This document shows positions 10,034 to 24,438 of a DNA stretch of 64,000 nucleotides, piece after piece. Location: assembly GCF_024448335.1 (NCBI RefSeq), contig NZ_JAMOHM010000006.1:124001-188000 (forward strand), read 5' to 3'. Source of the stretch: Stutzerimonas frequens. GTDB taxonomy: Bacteria > Pseudomonadota > Gammaproteobacteria > Pseudomonadales > Pseudomonadaceae. Made by a program: the position numbers and the translations under genes. Position 1 is the first letter of the stretch, and each line of letters starts with the position of its first letter. The notes beneath the pieces were generated by a model that had not been told where the DNA came from, did no database searches, and saw only the letters and a program-made list of their open reading frames with translations.

Positions 10034-10842
10034 AGCAGCGCATCATCACCGCAGCGATACTTCTGCCTGTTGCGATCATAGGTTTCTTTCTTCTCCAAGG
10101 GCTCGCCTTCGCGCTTTTCATCGGCCTCGTTGTGGTCTTGGGGGCGTGGGAGTGGGCCCGGCTGGCTGGTTTTGCCGGTCAGGGGTTACGGGTCGGATAC
10201 GCGCTGCTGGTGGCACTGCTGCTTGGTGTGCTCTACCAGTTTCCATCGTTGGCGCCCTGGATGCTGGCCCTGGCTGTGCTCTGGTGGCTGGTCGCAACCT
10301 ATCTGGTGCTGACCTATCCGGAGAGCAGTCGTCTATGGGGTGGCCGTGGCGGCAGCCTGCTGATCGGCCTAGCGGTGCTTTTGCCGTCCTGGCAGGGTCT
10401 TGTGGTGCTCAAGCAATGGCAACTGGGCAATTGGCTGATTCTGGCAGTGATGATTCTGGTATGGGTGGCGGATATCGGTGCCTATTTCTCCGGCAAAGCC
10501 TTCGGCAGGCGCAAGCTGGCGCCGAAGGTTAGTCCTGGCAAGAGCTGGGAGGGGCTGGTTGGCGGGCTGCTGACCAGCTTGCTCGTCACGCTCGGGGTCG
10601 GTGTGTATCGCGGTTGGACGGCTCGCGAACTGGTTCTAGCCCTGCTCGGTGCCGCACTTGTGGTATCGATATCGGTCATCGGTGATCTAACTGAGAGCAT
10701 GTTCAAGCGCAGTGCCGGCATCAAGGACAGCAGCCAGCTGCTGCCGGGGCACGGCGGCGTGATGGATCGTATCGACAGCCTCACCGCTGCGATCCCGGTG
10801 TTCGCTGTGCTGTTGTGGCTAGCAGGTTGGGGCGCGCTGTGA
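10027..10842 (+). CDS. cdsA: Phosphatidate cytidylyltransferase
   Basis: Forms CDP-diacylglycerol from phosphatidate and CTP, the branch point of phospholipid synthesis. The 271-residue inner-membrane protein has about eight hydrophobic segments and the CdsA C-terminal signature [10 protein letters not shown] followed by [15 protein letters not shown] and MDRIDS. It overlaps uppS at the 5' end and shares a GTGA overlap with dxr at the 3' end, inside the uppS-cdsA-dxr-rseP-bamA block. Confidence 0.96.
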   Translation: MLKQRIITAAILLPVAIIGFFLLQGLAFALFIGLVVVLGAWEWARLAGFAGQGLRVGYALLVALLLGVLYQFPSLAPWMLALAVLWWLVATYLVLTYPESSRLWGGRGGSLLIGLAVLLPSWQGLVVLKQWQLGNWLILAVMILVWVADIGAYFSGKAFGRRKLAPKVSPGKSWEGLVGGLLTSLLVTLGVGVYRGWTARELVLALLGAALVVSISVIGDLTESMFKRSAGIKDSSQLLPGHGGVMDRIDSLTAAIPVFAVLLWLAGWGAL

Positions 10843-12029
10843 ATCGACCGTTACAGGTAACCGTTCTTGGCGCTACTGGTTCGATCGGTCTCAGCACGCT
10901 GGATGTTATTGCGCGTCACCCGGATCGTTACGCTGTCTTCGCACTCACCGGTTTCAGCCGTCTTGCCGAGCTGAGGGCGCTCTGTCTTGTCCATCGTCCG
11001 CGCTTCGCGGTGGCTGCTGACGAGGCCCAGGCCAGAGCTCTGCAGCAGCAGCTGCGCGAAGATGGTCTGACGACTCAGGTCATGAGTGGCGAGGGCGGTC
11101 TGAGCGAGGTCGCAGCACATCCCGAGACGGACGTGGTCATGGCCGCCATCGTGGGTGCTGCGGGCCTGAAGCCGACGCTGGCCGCAGTACAGTCCGGTAA
11201 GCGGGTGCTGCTCGCCAACAAGGAGGCGCTGGTGATGTCCGGTGCCCTGTTCATGCGGGCGTTGCGCGACAGTGGGGCCGTGCTGTTACCCATCGATAGC
11301 GAGCACAACGCGATCTTCCAGTGTCTGCCGTCCGCCTATTCCCAAGGGCTCGGTTCGGTTGGCGTACGACGTATCCTGCTGACTGCGTCCGGTGGGCCCT
11401 TCCGCGAGTTTGCGCCGGAGCGGCTTATCGATGTGACGCCGGAACAGGCTTGTGCCCACCCCAACTGGTCGATGGGGCGCAAAATATCGGTGGACTCGGC
11501 GAGCATGATGAACAAGGGACTCGAGTTGATCGAAGCCTGCTGGTTGTTCGACGCTCACCCGAATCAGGTCGAGGTAGTGATTCATCCGCAGAGTGTCATC
11601 CATTCCATGGTCGATTACGTCGATGGCTCGGTACTGGCGCAGCTGGGAAATCCCGATATGCGTACCCCGATCGCACATGCGCTTGCATGGCCGGAGCGGA
11701 TCGAGTCCGGAGTCTCGGCATTGGACCTCCTGCAGATCGGTCGGCTCGACTTCCAGGCGCCGGACGATTCGCGGTTTCCTTGCCTGCAGCTGGCTCGTCA
11801 GTCCGCTGAAAACGGTGGTACCGCGCCCGCGATGCTGAATGCGGCGAACGAAGTGGCGGTCGAGGCGTTTCTCAATCGACGCATCCGTTTCACCGAGATC
11901 GCGAGTATCATCGACGACGTATTGAACCGTGAGGCGCCAGTGGCCGTAGGCTGCCTCGAAGATGTGTTGGCGGCTGACAGATGTGCACGGGAACGTGCTG
12001 GACAGTGGCTCGGCCGCAACGGGCGATAG
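10839..12029 (+). CDS. dxr: 1-deoxy-D-xylulose-5-phosphate reductoisomerase
   Basis: Second step of the MEP isoprenoid pathway, using NADPH. Visible are the N-terminal [15 protein letters not shown] nucleotide-binding loop, [12 protein letters not shown], the metal/substrate motif [11 protein letters not shown] and SMMNKGLE. The GTG at 10839, overlapping the cdsA stop, gives 396 residues, the size of Pseudomonas Dxr; an ATG at 10815 inside cdsA is in frame but would add residues not expected in the family. It is followed by rseP after 61 bases. Confidence 0.95.
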   Translation: MNRPLQVTVLGATGSIGLSTLDVIARHPDRYAVFALTGFSRLAELRALCLVHRPRFAVAADEAQARALQQQLREDGLTTQVMSGEGGLSEVAAHPETDVVMAAIVGAAGLKPTLAAVQSGKRVLLANKEALVMSGALFMRALRDSGAVLLPIDSEHNAIFQCLPSAYSQGLGSVGVRRILLTASGGPFREFAPERLIDVTPEQACAHPNWSMGRKISVDSASMMNKGLELIEACWLFDAHPNQVEVVIHPQSVIHSMVDYVDGSVLAQLGNPDMRTPIAHALAWPERIESGVSALDLLQIGRLDFQAPDDSRFPCLQLARQSAENGGTAPAMLNAANEVAVEAFLNRRIRFTEIASIIDDVLNREAPVAVGCLEDVLAADRCARERAGQWLGRNGR

Positions 12030-12090
12030 GGGTCTGCTGGCCTGCGGCCGGCAGTGATATCAGCACCAGACCCACCCCCGGAGGATAGTT

Positions 12091-13443
12091 ATGGGCGCGC
12101 TTTACATGATCATTGGTACCCTCGTGGCGCTCGGGGTGTTGGTCACTTTCCACGAGTTTGGGCATTTCTGGGTTGCGCGTCGTTGCGGTGTAAAGGTGCT
12201 GCGATTCTCCGTCGGCTTTGGCAGCCCGCTGTTCCGCTGGCATGACCGTCAGGGCACCGAGTTCGTCATCGCTGCGATACCCCTGGGGGGCTACGTCAAG
12301 ATGCTGGACGAGCGCGAGGGGGACGTGCCGCCGGCGCTGCTCGACAGCGCGTTTAACCGAAAGAGCGTCCGTCAGCGGTTTGCCATCGTGTCCGCAGGTC
12401 CGCTCGCCAATTTCCTCCTGGCTCTGGTGTTCTTCTGGCTGCTGGCCATGCTTGGCAGCGAGCAGATTCGTCCAGTTATCGGCGCGGTCGAGCCGGGCAG
12501 TCTCGCTGCTCAGGCCGGGTTGTCCGCTGACCAGGAAATCGTTGCGGTCAACGGTAAGCCGGTTAGCGGTTGGGGTGAGGTCAATCTGCAGCTGGTGAGG
12601 CGCCTGGGGGAGAGTGGGCAGCTCGACGTTACGGTGCGTGATGTGGGCGGCTCCAGCGAGAGACATCTGCAGATTTCCCTGCAGAACTGGTTGAAGGGGG
12701 TCGAGGAGCCCGATCCCATCACCTCGCTCGGTATCAGGCCATGGCGGCCGCAGATTGCCCCGGTGATCGCGCAGCTGGACCCAGAGGGGCCGGCGCAGGC
12801 AGCGGGAATCCGTCTCGGTGATCGTCTGCTTAGCCTGAATCAGCAGCCTCTGGATGACTGGCAGCAGGTCATCGATGCAGTAAGGACTCTGCCTGGCGAG
12901 CCCGTTTCGTTGCAGGTCGAGCGGCAAGGGCAGCGCTTGGATGTATCGCTAACACTGGCCACCCGCGGCGAGGGCGAAGTGCAGCGCGGTTATCTTGGAG
13001 CTGGCGTCGAGGGAGGGGAGTGGCCAGCTGAAATGTTGCGCGAGGTCAGCTTCGGTCCGCTCGAAGCGGTGGCTGAAGGTGTCAGACGCACCTGGACCAT
13101 GAGCCTGCTGACGCTCGATTCACTGAAGAAAATGCTGTTCGGGGAGCTGTCGGTAAAAAACTTGAGCGGCCCGATAACCATTGCTAAAGTGGCGGGCGCT
13201 TCTGCCCAGTCCGGTCTGGGGGATTTCCTCAATTTCCTCGCCTACCTGAGCATTAGTCTGGGGGTTCTCAATCTATTGCCTATCCCGGTGCTCGACGGCG
13301 GGCATCTGCTCTTCTATCTCGTTGAGTGGGTGCGTGGGCGTCCATTGTCGGAGCGGGTGCAGGGATGGGGAGTACAGATCGGCATCAGCCTGGTGGTTGG
13401 CGTGATGCTGCTTGCGTTGGTCAACGACCTTGGCCGTCTGTAA
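12091..13443 (+). CDS. rseP: Site-2 RIP zinc metalloprotease RseP (MucP type)
   Basis: Intramembrane protease that cleaves the anti-sigma factor RseA/MucA to release the envelope-stress sigma factor. The 450-residue protein has the zinc motif HEFGH in the first membrane helix (residues 21-25), two PDZ domains in the periplasmic part (around residues 115-290), and the C-terminal LDGG motif (IPVLDGGHLLFY) that supplies the third ligand. It lies directly upstream of bamA, the main source of misfolded-porin signals, a conserved pairing. Confidence 0.97.
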   Translation: MGALYMIIGTLVALGVLVTFHEFGHFWVARRCGVKVLRFSVGFGSPLFRWHDRQGTEFVIAAIPLGGYVKMLDEREGDVPPALLDSAFNRKSVRQRFAIVSAGPLANFLLALVFFWLLAMLGSEQIRPVIGAVEPGSLAAQAGLSADQEIVAVNGKPVSGWGEVNLQLVRRLGESGQLDVTVRDVGGSSERHLQISLQNWLKGVEEPDPITSLGIRPWRPQIAPVIAQLDPEGPAQAAGIRLGDRLLSLNQQPLDDWQQVIDAVRTLPGEPVSLQVERQGQRLDVSLTLATRGEGEVQRGYLGAGVEGGEWPAEMLREVSFGPLEAVAEGVRRTWTMSLLTLDSLKKMLFGELSVKNLSGPITIAKVAGASAQSGLGDFLNFLAYLSISLGVLNLLPIPVLDGGHLLFYLVEWVRGRPLSERVQGWGVQIGISLVVGVMLLALVNDLGRL

Positions 13444-13512
13444 CGCCGAATCCATAGTGTCGCCGTGCCCAATTGCCGGTTCATTCATCAGGTTTGAATA
13501 AGAAAGGACTTC

Positions 13513-15876
13513 ATGAAACGTCTGCTGCTACCTGCGGTTATCTCCGCATTGATGATCGCCGAAGTTCACGCTGAGTCCTTCACTATCTCCGATATCCGCG
13601 TCAATGGTCTGCAACGGGTTTCTGCCGGCAGCGTCTTCGGTGCGCTACCGTTGAATGTGGGTGAGGCTGCAGACGACAGCCGCCTCGTTGAAGCGACCCG
13701 CGCGCTCTTTCGTACCGGCTTCTTTCAGGATATCCAGCTTGGTCGTGACGGCGACGTGCTGGTCATCAGCGTAGTCGAACGCCCATCTATTTCGGCGATC
13801 GAGATCGAGGGCAACAAGGCGATCAAGACCGAGGATCTGCTTTCTGGGCTGCAGCAGTCAGGGCTGGCCGAGGGCGAGATTTTCCAGCGTGCGACGCTCG
13901 AAGGTGTGCGCAACGAACTGCAGCGCCAATATGTCGCCCAGGGGCGTTATTCGGCCACCATCGAAACCGAAGTGGTTGCCCAGCCGCGCAATCGCGTCGC
14001 GCTGAAAATCAAGATCAATGAGGGCTCGGTCGCGGCCATCAAGCACATCAACGTTGTTGGCAACTCGGTGTTCCCGGACGAGGATCTGGTCGACCTGTTC
14101 GAGCTCAAGACCACCAACTGGCTTTCCTTCTTCCGCAACGACGACAAGTATGCCCGCGAGAAACTGTCCGGCGATCTGGAACGCTTGCGCTCCTATTACC
14201 TGGACCGTGGCTACATCAACATGGATATCACCTCGACCCAGGTATCCATCACGCCGGACAAGAAGCACGTCTATGTGACGGTCAATATCGACGAAGGTGA
14301 GCGTTATACGGTTCGCGACGTCAAGCTCAGTGGCGATCTCAAGGTTCCGCAGGAAGAGATCGAAGCGCTGTTGCTGGCAAAGGAAGGGCAGGTATTCTCC
14401 CGCAAGGTGATGACGTCCACTTCCGAACTGATCACGCGGCGGCTGGGTAACGAGGGCTATACCTTCGCCAACGTCAATGGCGTTCCGGACGCCCATGACG
14501 AAGACAATACCGTCTCGATCACCTTCGTGGTCGATCCGGGCAAGCGCGCGTACGTCAACCGCATCAACTTCCGTGGCAACACCAAAACCGAAGACGAAGT
14601 GCTGCGTCGCGAGATGCGCCAGATGGAAGGTGGCTGGGCGTCGACCTATCTGATCGATCAATCCAAGACGCGCCTCGAGCGCCTGGGGTTCTTCAAGGAG
14701 GTTAACGTCGAAACGCCGCAGGTGCCTGGTACCGACGACCAGATCGACGTGAACTACAGCGTCGAGGAGCAGCCGTCCGGCTCGATCATGGCCAGTATCG
14801 GCTTCGCGCAGAACGCCGGCCTGATCCTTGGTGGCTCGATCAGTCAGAACAACTTCCTCGGTACCGGTAACCGTGTTTCGGTGGGATTGACCCGCAGCGA
14901 GTACCAGTCGCGCTACAACTTCGGCTTCGTTGACCCCTACTGGACCGAAGACGGCGTCAGCCTGGGCTACAACGCTTTCTACCGCACCACCGATTACGAT
15001 GAGCTGGACTACGACGTTTCCAGCTATTCGGTGGACAGCCTGGGCGGCGGTATCAATATCGGCTATCCGATCAGCGAGACATCGCGCCTGTCCTTCGGGC
15101 TTACATTGCAGCAGGATGATCTGGACACCGGTCGTTACACAGTGGACGAAATCTTCGATTTCATGGAGAAGGAAGGCGACAGCTTCCTCAACTTCAAGGC
15201 ATCGGCCGGCTGGTCGGAATCGACCCTCAATCGCGGCGTGCTGGCCACACGTGGTCACTCGCAGAGCCTGGTTTTCGAAACGACCATCCCCGGAAGCGAT
15301 CTGTCGTTCTATAAGCTCGACTACAACGGCCAGCTGTTCGTGCCGATGACCAAGGACTATACCCTGCGCATGCACACCCGCCTCGGGTATGGTGATGCCT
15401 ATGGCTCGACCTCAAGCCTGCCGTTCTACGAGCATTATTACGCGGGTGGTTTCAATTCCGTCCGTGGTTTCGAAGATAGCAGTCTTGGTCCGCGCAGCAC
15501 GCCAAGTCGCGGAGAGGCCGTTACTGGTAACGAAGGTACGCTTGCTGACCCGGATACCGACCCTTTGCCGTTCGGCGGTAACGTGCTGATTCAGGGTGGT
15601 CTTGAAGTGCTGTTCCCGATGCCGTTCGTCAAGGATCAGCGTTCGCTGCGGACGTCGGTCTTTTGGGATGTCGGTAATGTCTACAACACGAATTGTCCGT
15701 CTGGGTCGAAAGATTGCAGCGATATCGACTTTGGCGACATGGCCAGTTCGGTGGGTGTCGGGCTGACCTGGATAACCGCGATGGGTCCGCTGAGCTTCAG
15801 TCTGGCGATGCCGGTGGTCAAGCCGGACGAGGCCGACACCCAGGTATTCCAGTTCTCGCTGGGACAAACGTTCTAA
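13513..15876 (+). CDS. bamA: Outer membrane protein assembly factor BamA
   Basis: Central subunit of the BAM complex that folds and inserts outer-membrane beta-barrels. The 787-residue precursor has a signal peptide ending near VHAES (residues 19-23), five POTRA repeats (about 24-420, with recurrent VxGN/GxY patterns such as EIEGNKAIKTEDL and NFRGNTKTEDEVL), and a C-terminal 16-strand barrel with the Omp85 loop VRGFEDSSLGP. It ends in Phe, the usual BAM signal. It is followed by skp. Confidence 0.97.
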   Translation: MKRLLLPAVISALMIAEVHAESFTISDIRVNGLQRVSAGSVFGALPLNVGEAADDSRLVEATRALFRTGFFQDIQLGRDGDVLVISVVERPSISAIEIEGNKAIKTEDLLSGLQQSGLAEGEIFQRATLEGVRNELQRQYVAQGRYSATIETEVVAQPRNRVALKIKINEGSVAAIKHINVVGNSVFPDEDLVDLFELKTTNWLSFFRNDDKYAREKLSGDLERLRSYYLDRGYINMDITSTQVSITPDKKHVYVTVNIDEGERYTVRDVKLSGDLKVPQEEIEALLLAKEGQVFSRKVMTSTSELITRRLGNEGYTFANVNGVPDAHDEDNTVSITFVVDPGKRAYVNRINFRGNTKTEDEVLRREMRQMEGGWASTYLIDQSKTRLERLGFFKEVNVETPQVPGTDDQIDVNYSVEEQPSGSIMASIGFAQNAGLILGGSISQNNFLGTGNRVSVGLTRSEYQSRYNFGFVDPYWTEDGVSLGYNAFYRTTDYDELDYDVSSYSVDSLGGGINIGYPISETSRLSFGLTLQQDDLDTGRYTVDEIFDFMEKEGDSFLNFKASAGWSESTLNRGVLATRGHSQSLVFETTIPGSDLSFYKLDYNGQLFVPMTKDYTLRMHTRLGYGDAYGSTSSLPFYEHYYAGGFNSVRGFEDSSLGPRSTPSRGEAVTGNEGTLADPDTDPLPFGGNVLIQGGLEVLFPMPFVKDQRSLRTSVFWDVGNVYNTNCPSGSKDCSDIDFGDMASSVGVGLTWITAMGPLSFSLAMPVVKPDEADTQVFQFSLGQTF

Positions 15877-15924
15877 CATTGGGGCGCCATGCTTCAGTGC
15901 TTTCTTTCAGGAGTGGTGTTTACC

Positions 15925-16428
15925 GTGCGTAAGTTGACTCAACTGTTTCTCGTCGTTGCCGCGCTGGTAGCGACTCCCGCGTTTGCCGAAATGAAGATTG
16001 CCGTCATGAACTATCAGATGGCACTACTCGAGTCCGACGCGGCCAAGCGCTATGCGGTCGATGCTGAGAAGAAGTTCGGCCCCCAGCTGAGCAAGCTCAA
16101 GTCGCTCGAAAGCGATGCCAAGCGTATCCAGGACCGTCTGGTCAAGGATGGCGACAAGATGCAGCAGGCCGAGCGCGAACGTCTGGAACTCGAGTTCAAG
16201 CAGAAGGCTCGTGACTTCCAGTTCCAGTCCAAGGAGCTGAACGAGGCCAAGGCCGTGGCTGACCGCGACATGCTCAAGCAGCTCAAGCCGAAGCTGGACC
16301 AGGCTGTCGAAGAGGTGATCAAGAAGGGCAATTACGATCTCGTGTTCGAGCGCGGTGCCGTGGTGGATGTCAAACCGCAGTTCGATATCACCCGCCAGGT
16401 CATCGAGCGCATGAATCAGCTGCGCTGA
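15925..16428 (+). CDS. skp: OmpH family periplasmic chaperone (Skp)
   Basis: Periplasmic holdase for unfolded outer-membrane proteins. With the GTG start at 15925 it is 167 residues, with a signal peptide (basic MRKL, hydrophobic core, cleavage near PAFA-E), and a long Lys/Glu-rich alpha-helical hairpin typical of Skp tentacles (residues about 45-130). A ribosome site AGGAG lies at 15909-15913. The frame opens at 15889, but that would put extra residues ahead of the signal peptide. Confidence 0.93.
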   Translation: MRKLTQLFLVVAALVATPAFAEMKIAVMNYQMALLESDAAKRYAVDAEKKFGPQLSKLKSLESDAKRIQDRLVKDGDKMQQAERERLELEFKQKARDFQFQSKELNEAKAVADRDMLKQLKPKLDQAVEEVIKKGNYDLVFERGAVVDVKPQFDITRQVIERMNQLR

Positions 16429-16429
16429 T

Positions 16430-17488
16430 ATGGCTGGTGCAGTTTTCGCGCTCGGTCAGCTGGCCGAGGTGTTGGGTGGCAGTCTGCGCGGCGACGCTGC
16501 GCAGGTCATCGATGGCTTGGCGACGCTGCAGGAGGCGGGGCCAACGCAGCTGAGCTTCCTCGCCAATGCCCAGTACCGCAAGTATCTGTCGACCAGCCGC
16601 GCCGCGGCGGTATTGCTGTCAGCTGAGGATGCCGGGAATTTCGGTGGTTCGGCGATCGTCGTCAGTGACCCCTATCTTGCCTACGCACGTGCTTCCCATC
16701 TGTTCGAGACGCGTCCGGCTGTCCGCGCTGGGATCCATCCCACGGCAATAGTGGCCGATGATGCAGATGTCGATGCGTCTGCCAGCGTCGGCGCTTATGT
16801 GGTGATCGAATCCGGCGCGGTCATCGAAAAGGATGTGGTGATCGGTGCGCAGTCTTTCATCGGCGCACGCAGCCGCATTGGCGAGGGTGGACGCCTTGCG
16901 CCGCGGGTCACGCTGTACCACGACGTTCTGATCGGCAAGCGTGTCGTCATTCAATCGGGTGCGGTGATCGGTGGCGAGGGGTTCGGTTTCGCCAAGGAGA
17001 AAGGTGCCTGGCAGAAGATCGCTCAGATCGGCGGCGTGCGTATTGGGGATGACGTCGAGATCGGTTCCAACACCACGATCGACCGCGGTGCGCTCTCCGA
17101 TACCCTGATTGGCAACGGCGTAAAGCTCGACAACCAGATCATGATCGCGCACAACGTGCAGGTTGGTGATAACACCGCCATGGCGGGTTGCGCGGGGATT
17201 TCAGGCAGCACCAAGATCGGGCGCAACTGCATGATCGCCGGTGGCGTCGGCATGGTCGGCCACATCGAGGTTTGCGACAACGTGTTCGTCACCGGTATGA
17301 CGATGGTCACTCGTTCAATCACCGAGCCCGGCAGCTATTCATCGGGCACTGCGATGCAGAGCGCGGCCGATTGGAGAAAGAGTGCCGCGCGTATTCGTCA
17401 GCTGGACGACATGGCTCGCCGGCTGCAGCAGCTGGAGAAAAGCCTGGCAGCCGTGACTCAGGATCTGAATCCGACTTCTGATGCCTGA
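16430..17488 (+). CDS. lpxD: UDP-3-O-(3-hydroxyacyl)glucosamine N-acyltransferase
   Basis: Third step of lipid A synthesis: N-acylation by hydroxyacyl-ACP. The 352-residue protein has the N-terminal uridine-binding domain ([18 protein letters not shown] at residues 25-42), a central left-handed hexapeptide beta-helix with repeated I/V-G-x4 units, and the catalytic His in [16 protein letters not shown]-terminal helix finishes the protein. It begins one base after the skp stop. Confidence 0.97.
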   Translation: MAGAVFALGQLAEVLGGSLRGDAAQVIDGLATLQEAGPTQLSFLANAQYRKYLSTSRAAAVLLSAEDAGNFGGSAIVVSDPYLAYARASHLFETRPAVRAGIHPTAIVADDADVDASASVGAYVVIESGAVIEKDVVIGAQSFIGARSRIGEGGRLAPRVTLYHDVLIGKRVVIQSGAVIGGEGFGFAKEKGAWQKIAQIGGVRIGDDVEIGSNTTIDRGALSDTLIGNGVKLDNQIMIAHNVQVGDNTAMAGCAGISGSTKIGRNCMIAGGVGMVGHIEVCDNVFVTGMTMVTRSITEPGSYSSGTAMQSAADWRKSAARIRQLDDMARRLQQLEKSLAAVTQDLNPTSDA

Positions 17489-17590
17489 GCTTACCGTCTG
17501 ATCCGGTTTTTTTCGGGGTGCTGTCTGTGAATGCTGGCGCGAGCTTTCGGCGCAGGCGGCCCTTTACTTTCTTACAGGCGCTTTCCTGAC

Positions 17591-18031
17591 ATGATGGACA
17601 TCAACGAGATTCGCGAATATTTGCCTCACCGTTACCCCTTCCTGCTGGTGGACCGGGTGACGGAGATGGATATCGAGGCCAAGCGCGTTCGCGCCTACAA
17701 GAACGTCACCATCAACGAGCCGTTCTTCAACGGTCACTTCCCGCAACATCCGATCATGCCGGGCGTGCTGATCATCGAGGCGATGGCCCAGGCGGCTGGC
17801 TTGTTGGGGTTCAAGATGATGGGCGTCAAGCCATCCGATGGCACGCTTTACTATTTCGTCGGTTCTGACAAGCTGCGTTTCCGCCAGCCGGTTCGTCCAG
17901 GTGACCAACTGGTGCTCGAGGCGGCCTTCCTGAGCAACAAGCGCGGCATCTGGAAGTTCGATTGTCGCGCTACCGTCGATGGCAAGCCGGTCTGCTCGGC
18001 TGAAATCATCTGCGCGGAACAGGAAATATGA
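17591..18031 (+). CDS. fabZ: 3-hydroxyacyl-[acyl-carrier-protein] dehydratase FabZ
   Basis: Dehydrates 3-hydroxyacyl-ACPs and competes with LpxA/LpxD for substrate. The 146-residue hotdog-fold protein has the catalytic His in [14 protein letters not shown] and the catalytic Glu in [11 protein letters not shown]. The start at 17591 ([20 protein letters not shown]) matches Pseudomonas FabZ exactly in size; an opening at 17531 is in frame but lacks family sequence. It overlaps lpxA by four bases. Confidence 0.97.
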   Translation: MMDINEIREYLPHRYPFLLVDRVTEMDIEAKRVRAYKNVTINEPFFNGHFPQHPIMPGVLIIEAMAQAAGLLGFKMMGVKPSDGTLYYFVGSDKLRFRQPVRPGDQLVLEAAFLSNKRGIWKFDCRATVDGKPVCSAEIICAEQEI

Positions 18032-18804
18032 GTTTGATCGACCCTCGCGCCATTATCGATCCAGCGGCTCGGCTGGCGGATGACGTCCAGGTAGGGCCCT
18101 GGTCGATCATCGGCCCGGATGTCGAAATTGGCGAGGGTACGGTGATCGCGTCGCACGTGGTCATCAAGGGACCGACCCGCATCGGTCGCAACAATCGCAT
18201 CTATCAGTTCTCCTCGGTCGGCGAAGACACTCCTGATCTCAAATACAAGGGCGAACCGACGCGGTTGGTGATCGGGGATAACAACGTGATTCGCGAGGGT
18301 GTCACCATCCATCGCGGCACCGTGCAGGATCGTTCCGAAACCACCATCGGTGATCACAACCTGATCATGGCCTATGCGCACATCGGCCACGACAGCGTCA
18401 TCGCCAATCACTGCATCCTGGTCAACAACACCGCGCTGGCCGGGCACGTGCACGTCGGGGATTGGGCGATTCTTTCCGGCTACACCCTGGTACATCAGTT
18501 CTGCCATATCGGTGCGCACAGCTTTTCCGGCATGGGGACGGCGATTGGCAAGGATGTGCCGGCATTCGTCACCGTGTTCGGAAATCCGGCCGAGGCGCGC
18601 AGCATGAACTTCGAGGGCATGCGTCGTCGTGGCTTCAGTGCCGAAGCCGTGCATGCCTTGCGCAATGCGTACAAAGTCGTCTACCGCAAAGGCTTGACGG
18701 TCGAGGCAGCGCTCAGCGAACTGGCCGAGAGTGCAGCGGCATTCCCCGAGGTCGCGATCTTTCGCGACTCGATCCAGGCTTCGACTCGTGGCATCACTCG
18801 CTGA
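18028..18804 (+). CDS. lpxA: Acyl-ACP--UDP-N-acetylglucosamine O-acyltransferase
   Basis: First step of lipid A synthesis. The 258-residue left-handed beta-helix protein shows many hexapeptide repeats, the catalytic-His region [16 protein letters not shown] near residues 112-127, and the C-terminal helical domain starting at [13 protein letters not shown]. It overlaps fabZ at the ATGA junction and is one base from lpxB, so the lpxD-fabZ-lpxA-lpxB set is probably one transcript. Confidence 0.97.
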   Translation: MSLIDPRAIIDPAARLADDVQVGPWSIIGPDVEIGEGTVIASHVVIKGPTRIGRNNRIYQFSSVGEDTPDLKYKGEPTRLVIGDNNVIREGVTIHRGTVQDRSETTIGDHNLIMAYAHIGHDSVIANHCILVNNTALAGHVHVGDWAILSGYTLVHQFCHIGAHSFSGMGTAIGKDVPAFVTVFGNPAEARSMNFEGMRRRGFSAEAVHALRNAYKVVYRKGLTVEAALSELAESAAAFPEVAIFRDSIQASTRGITR

Positions 18805-18805
18805 A

Positions 18806-19939
18806 ATGAGCAGACCGCTCAGGGTCGCGCTGGTTGCAGGGGAGTCCTCAGGTGACATTCTCGGCGCGGGTCTGATGCAGGCGCTGAAGGCGCAACATGC
18901 CGATGTCGAGTTCATCGGCGTAGGTGGTCCGCGCATGCAGGCTGAAGGGCTGCAGTCCTACTTTCCGCTGGAACGGCTGGCGGTGATGGGGCTCGTCGAA
19001 GTGCTTGGCCGATTGCCGGAACTCCTTGCGCGCCGCAAGCGCCTGGTGAGCACTTTGATCGCGCAGCGGCCAGATGTATTCATCGGCATCGACGCCCCGG
19101 ATTTCAATCTGGGGCTCGAGCTCAAGCTGCGTCGAGCCGGGATCAAGACGGTCCACTACGTCAGCCCGTCGGTCTGGGCATGGCGGCAGAAGCGAGTGTT
19201 GAAGATCCGCGAAGCCTGCGATCTGATGCTGACGCTGTTCCCCTTCGAAGCCAGGTTTTACGACGAGCATCAGGTGCCGGTGCGCTTCGTCGGTCATCCG
19301 TTGGCCGATACCATTCCGCTTTGTGCCGACCGCGCAGCCGCACGGGAGGCGCTCGGTTTGCCGCAGCAGGGCATGATCGTCGCGCTGATGCCGGGCAGCC
19401 GCGGTGGTGAGGTATCTCGCCTGGGCGAACTGTTCCTTGGCGCTGCCGAGCGGTTGCGTGCCATGCGTCCCGGCATTCGTTTCGTCATGCCCTGCGCCAG
19501 CCCGGAGCGCCGGCTGCAGTTGGAACAGATGCTGGTCGCCCGCGACTTGCCGCTGACGCTGCTTGACGGCCGATCCCACGAGGCGCTGGCCGCCTGCAAC
19601 GCGGTGCTGATCGCCTCCGGTACCGCCACGCTCGAGGCGTTGCTGTTCAAGCGGCCCATGGTGGTGGCCTATAGCGTGGCGCCGATGACCTATCGCATCT
19701 TGCGCCGATTGGTGAAAAGCCCTTACGTCGCATTGCCCAATCTACTGGCGCAGCGCCTGCTGGTGCCGGAGCTGCTGCAGGATGCGGCGACACCGGAGGC
19801 GCTGGCCCAGGCGTTGTCGCCCTTGCTGGATGATGGCGAAGTGCAGACGGAGGGATTCGACAGCATCCATCGAACGCTGCGCTGTGACGCCTCGGGTCAC
19901 GCCGCCGATGCGGTTCTGCGGTTGGTGGGAGCACGCTGA
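18806..19939 (+). CDS. lpxB: Lipid-A-disaccharide synthase
   Basis: GT19 glycosyltransferase that joins UDP-diacylglucosamine and lipid X. The 377-residue protein begins [19 protein letters not shown] (residues 5-23) and carries [22 protein letters not shown] and [11 protein letters not shown], all typical of LpxB. The start at 18806 comes one base after the lpxA stop; the frame opens upstream at 18731 within lpxA. The stop overlaps the rnhB start by one base. Confidence 0.96.
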   Translation: MSRPLRVALVAGESSGDILGAGLMQALKAQHADVEFIGVGGPRMQAEGLQSYFPLERLAVMGLVEVLGRLPELLARRKRLVSTLIAQRPDVFIGIDAPDFNLGLELKLRRAGIKTVHYVSPSVWAWRQKRVLKIREACDLMLTLFPFEARFYDEHQVPVRFVGHPLADTIPLCADRAAAREALGLPQQGMIVALMPGSRGGEVSRLGELFLGAAERLRAMRPGIRFVMPCASPERRLQLEQMLVARDLPLTLLDGRSHEALAACNAVLIASGTATLEALLFKRPMVVAYSVAPMTYRILRRLVKSPYVALPNLLAQRLLVPELLQDAATPEALAQALSPLLDDGEVQTEGFDSIHRTLRCDASGHAADAVLRLVGAR

Positions 19940-20577
19940 TGCAGTTCGGGCTCGATTTCAATCTCGTGGAAGAGCTGGTTGCCGGTGTCGACGAGGTGGG
20001 CCGTGGGCCGCTGTGTGGTCCTGTGGTGACGGCGGCCGTGATCCTCGATCCGGCACGGCCGATCGAAGGGCTGAACGACTCGAAGAAGCTGACCGAGGCT
20101 CGCCGAGAGGCCTTGTTCGATGAAATCCGGGAGAAGGCGGTCGCCTGGTGCATCGCCCGTGCCGAGGTAGAGGAGATCGACCAGCTCAATATCCTGCATG
20201 CCACCATGCTGGCCATGCAGCGCGCGGTCGAAGGACTGAGCGTCACACCGCGGCTGGCGCTGATCGACGGCAATCGCTGCCCTAAGCTGGCCGTGCCCAG
20301 CGCGCCGGTGATCCAGGGTGACGCACAGGTTCCGGCCATCGCGGCCGCGTCCATCATGGCCAAGGTTAGCCGCGACCGCGAAATGCAGGCGCTGGATCTG
20401 TGCTATCCGGGCTATGGTCTGGCCGGCCACAAGGGCTACCCGACGCCGAGCCACCTCGAGGCGCTGCGTCGTCTCGGGCCAACGCCAATTCACCGTCGCT
20501 CGTTTGCGCCCGTCCGCGCGATGCTTGAGCAGGTGAGCATAGAGGTAGAGGTTCCGACCAGCGTCCTGCTGGTCTAG
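19939..20577 (+). CDS. rnhB: Ribonuclease HII
   Basis: Cleaves RNA in RNA/DNA hybrids and at single ribonucleotides. The 212-residue protein has the catalytic acidic motif [20 protein letters not shown] (residues 14-33), [13 protein letters not shown], the Asp in LALIDGNR and the [14 protein letters not shown] stretch. It follows lpxB with a one-base overlap and precedes dnaE, the conserved gammaproteobacterial order. Confidence 0.97.
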   Translation: MQFGLDFNLVEELVAGVDEVGRGPLCGPVVTAAVILDPARPIEGLNDSKKLTEARREALFDEIREKAVAWCIARAEVEEIDQLNILHATMLAMQRAVEGLSVTPRLALIDGNRCPKLAVPSAPVIQGDAQVPAIAAASIMAKVSRDREMQALDLCYPGYGLAGHKGYPTPSHLEALRRLGPTPIHRRSFAPVRAMLEQVSIEVEVPTSVLLV

Positions 20578-20732
20578 CGCCAGTGTTTGCGGCGTTCGGC
20601 TGAGCCTTCGCTCGCCTGCCGCGCCCTCCTGCTACCACTTGCCATGTCTCTGGCTGTCGCCGCGTTCGCCAGCGGCCGAATGCTTTCCGGTACAATCCCG
20701 CGCTTGTCGTTCTGCCAGCTCAAGGTCTGTTC

Positions 20733-24254
<3,522 letters not shown>

Positions 24255-24260
24255 AGGGCC

Positions 24261-24303
24261 AGGCCCGGAAAGTTCATCGACATGTGCTTTCCGAGTCGGG
24301 CCT
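24261..24303 (+). terminator. Inverted repeat after dnaE, possible terminator
   Basis: AGGCCCGGAAAG can pair with CTTTC plus CGGGCCT (24287-24303), giving an interrupted 12-base-pair stem just past the dnaE stop. There is no U-tract, so it may act in 3'-end protection or Rho-dependent termination rather than as a classic terminator. Confidence 0.35.
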
Positions 24304-24438
24304 GAACGGCCCGGTGCTGACCGGGTCATGGTTTCAGAACAATTTTTGTTCGACCTGAATGCGCCGCTCCCGTAAGGTAAGGCGCAAAAAACGGAACAGC
24401 CTCCCGGCCGCCTGGCCGTCGACGCATGACGGATGCCT

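Noticed and set aside
13858..15375. 505-codon minus-strand frame over bamA
   Set aside because: Antisense shadow; the plus strand encodes a full BamA with signal peptide and terminal Phe.
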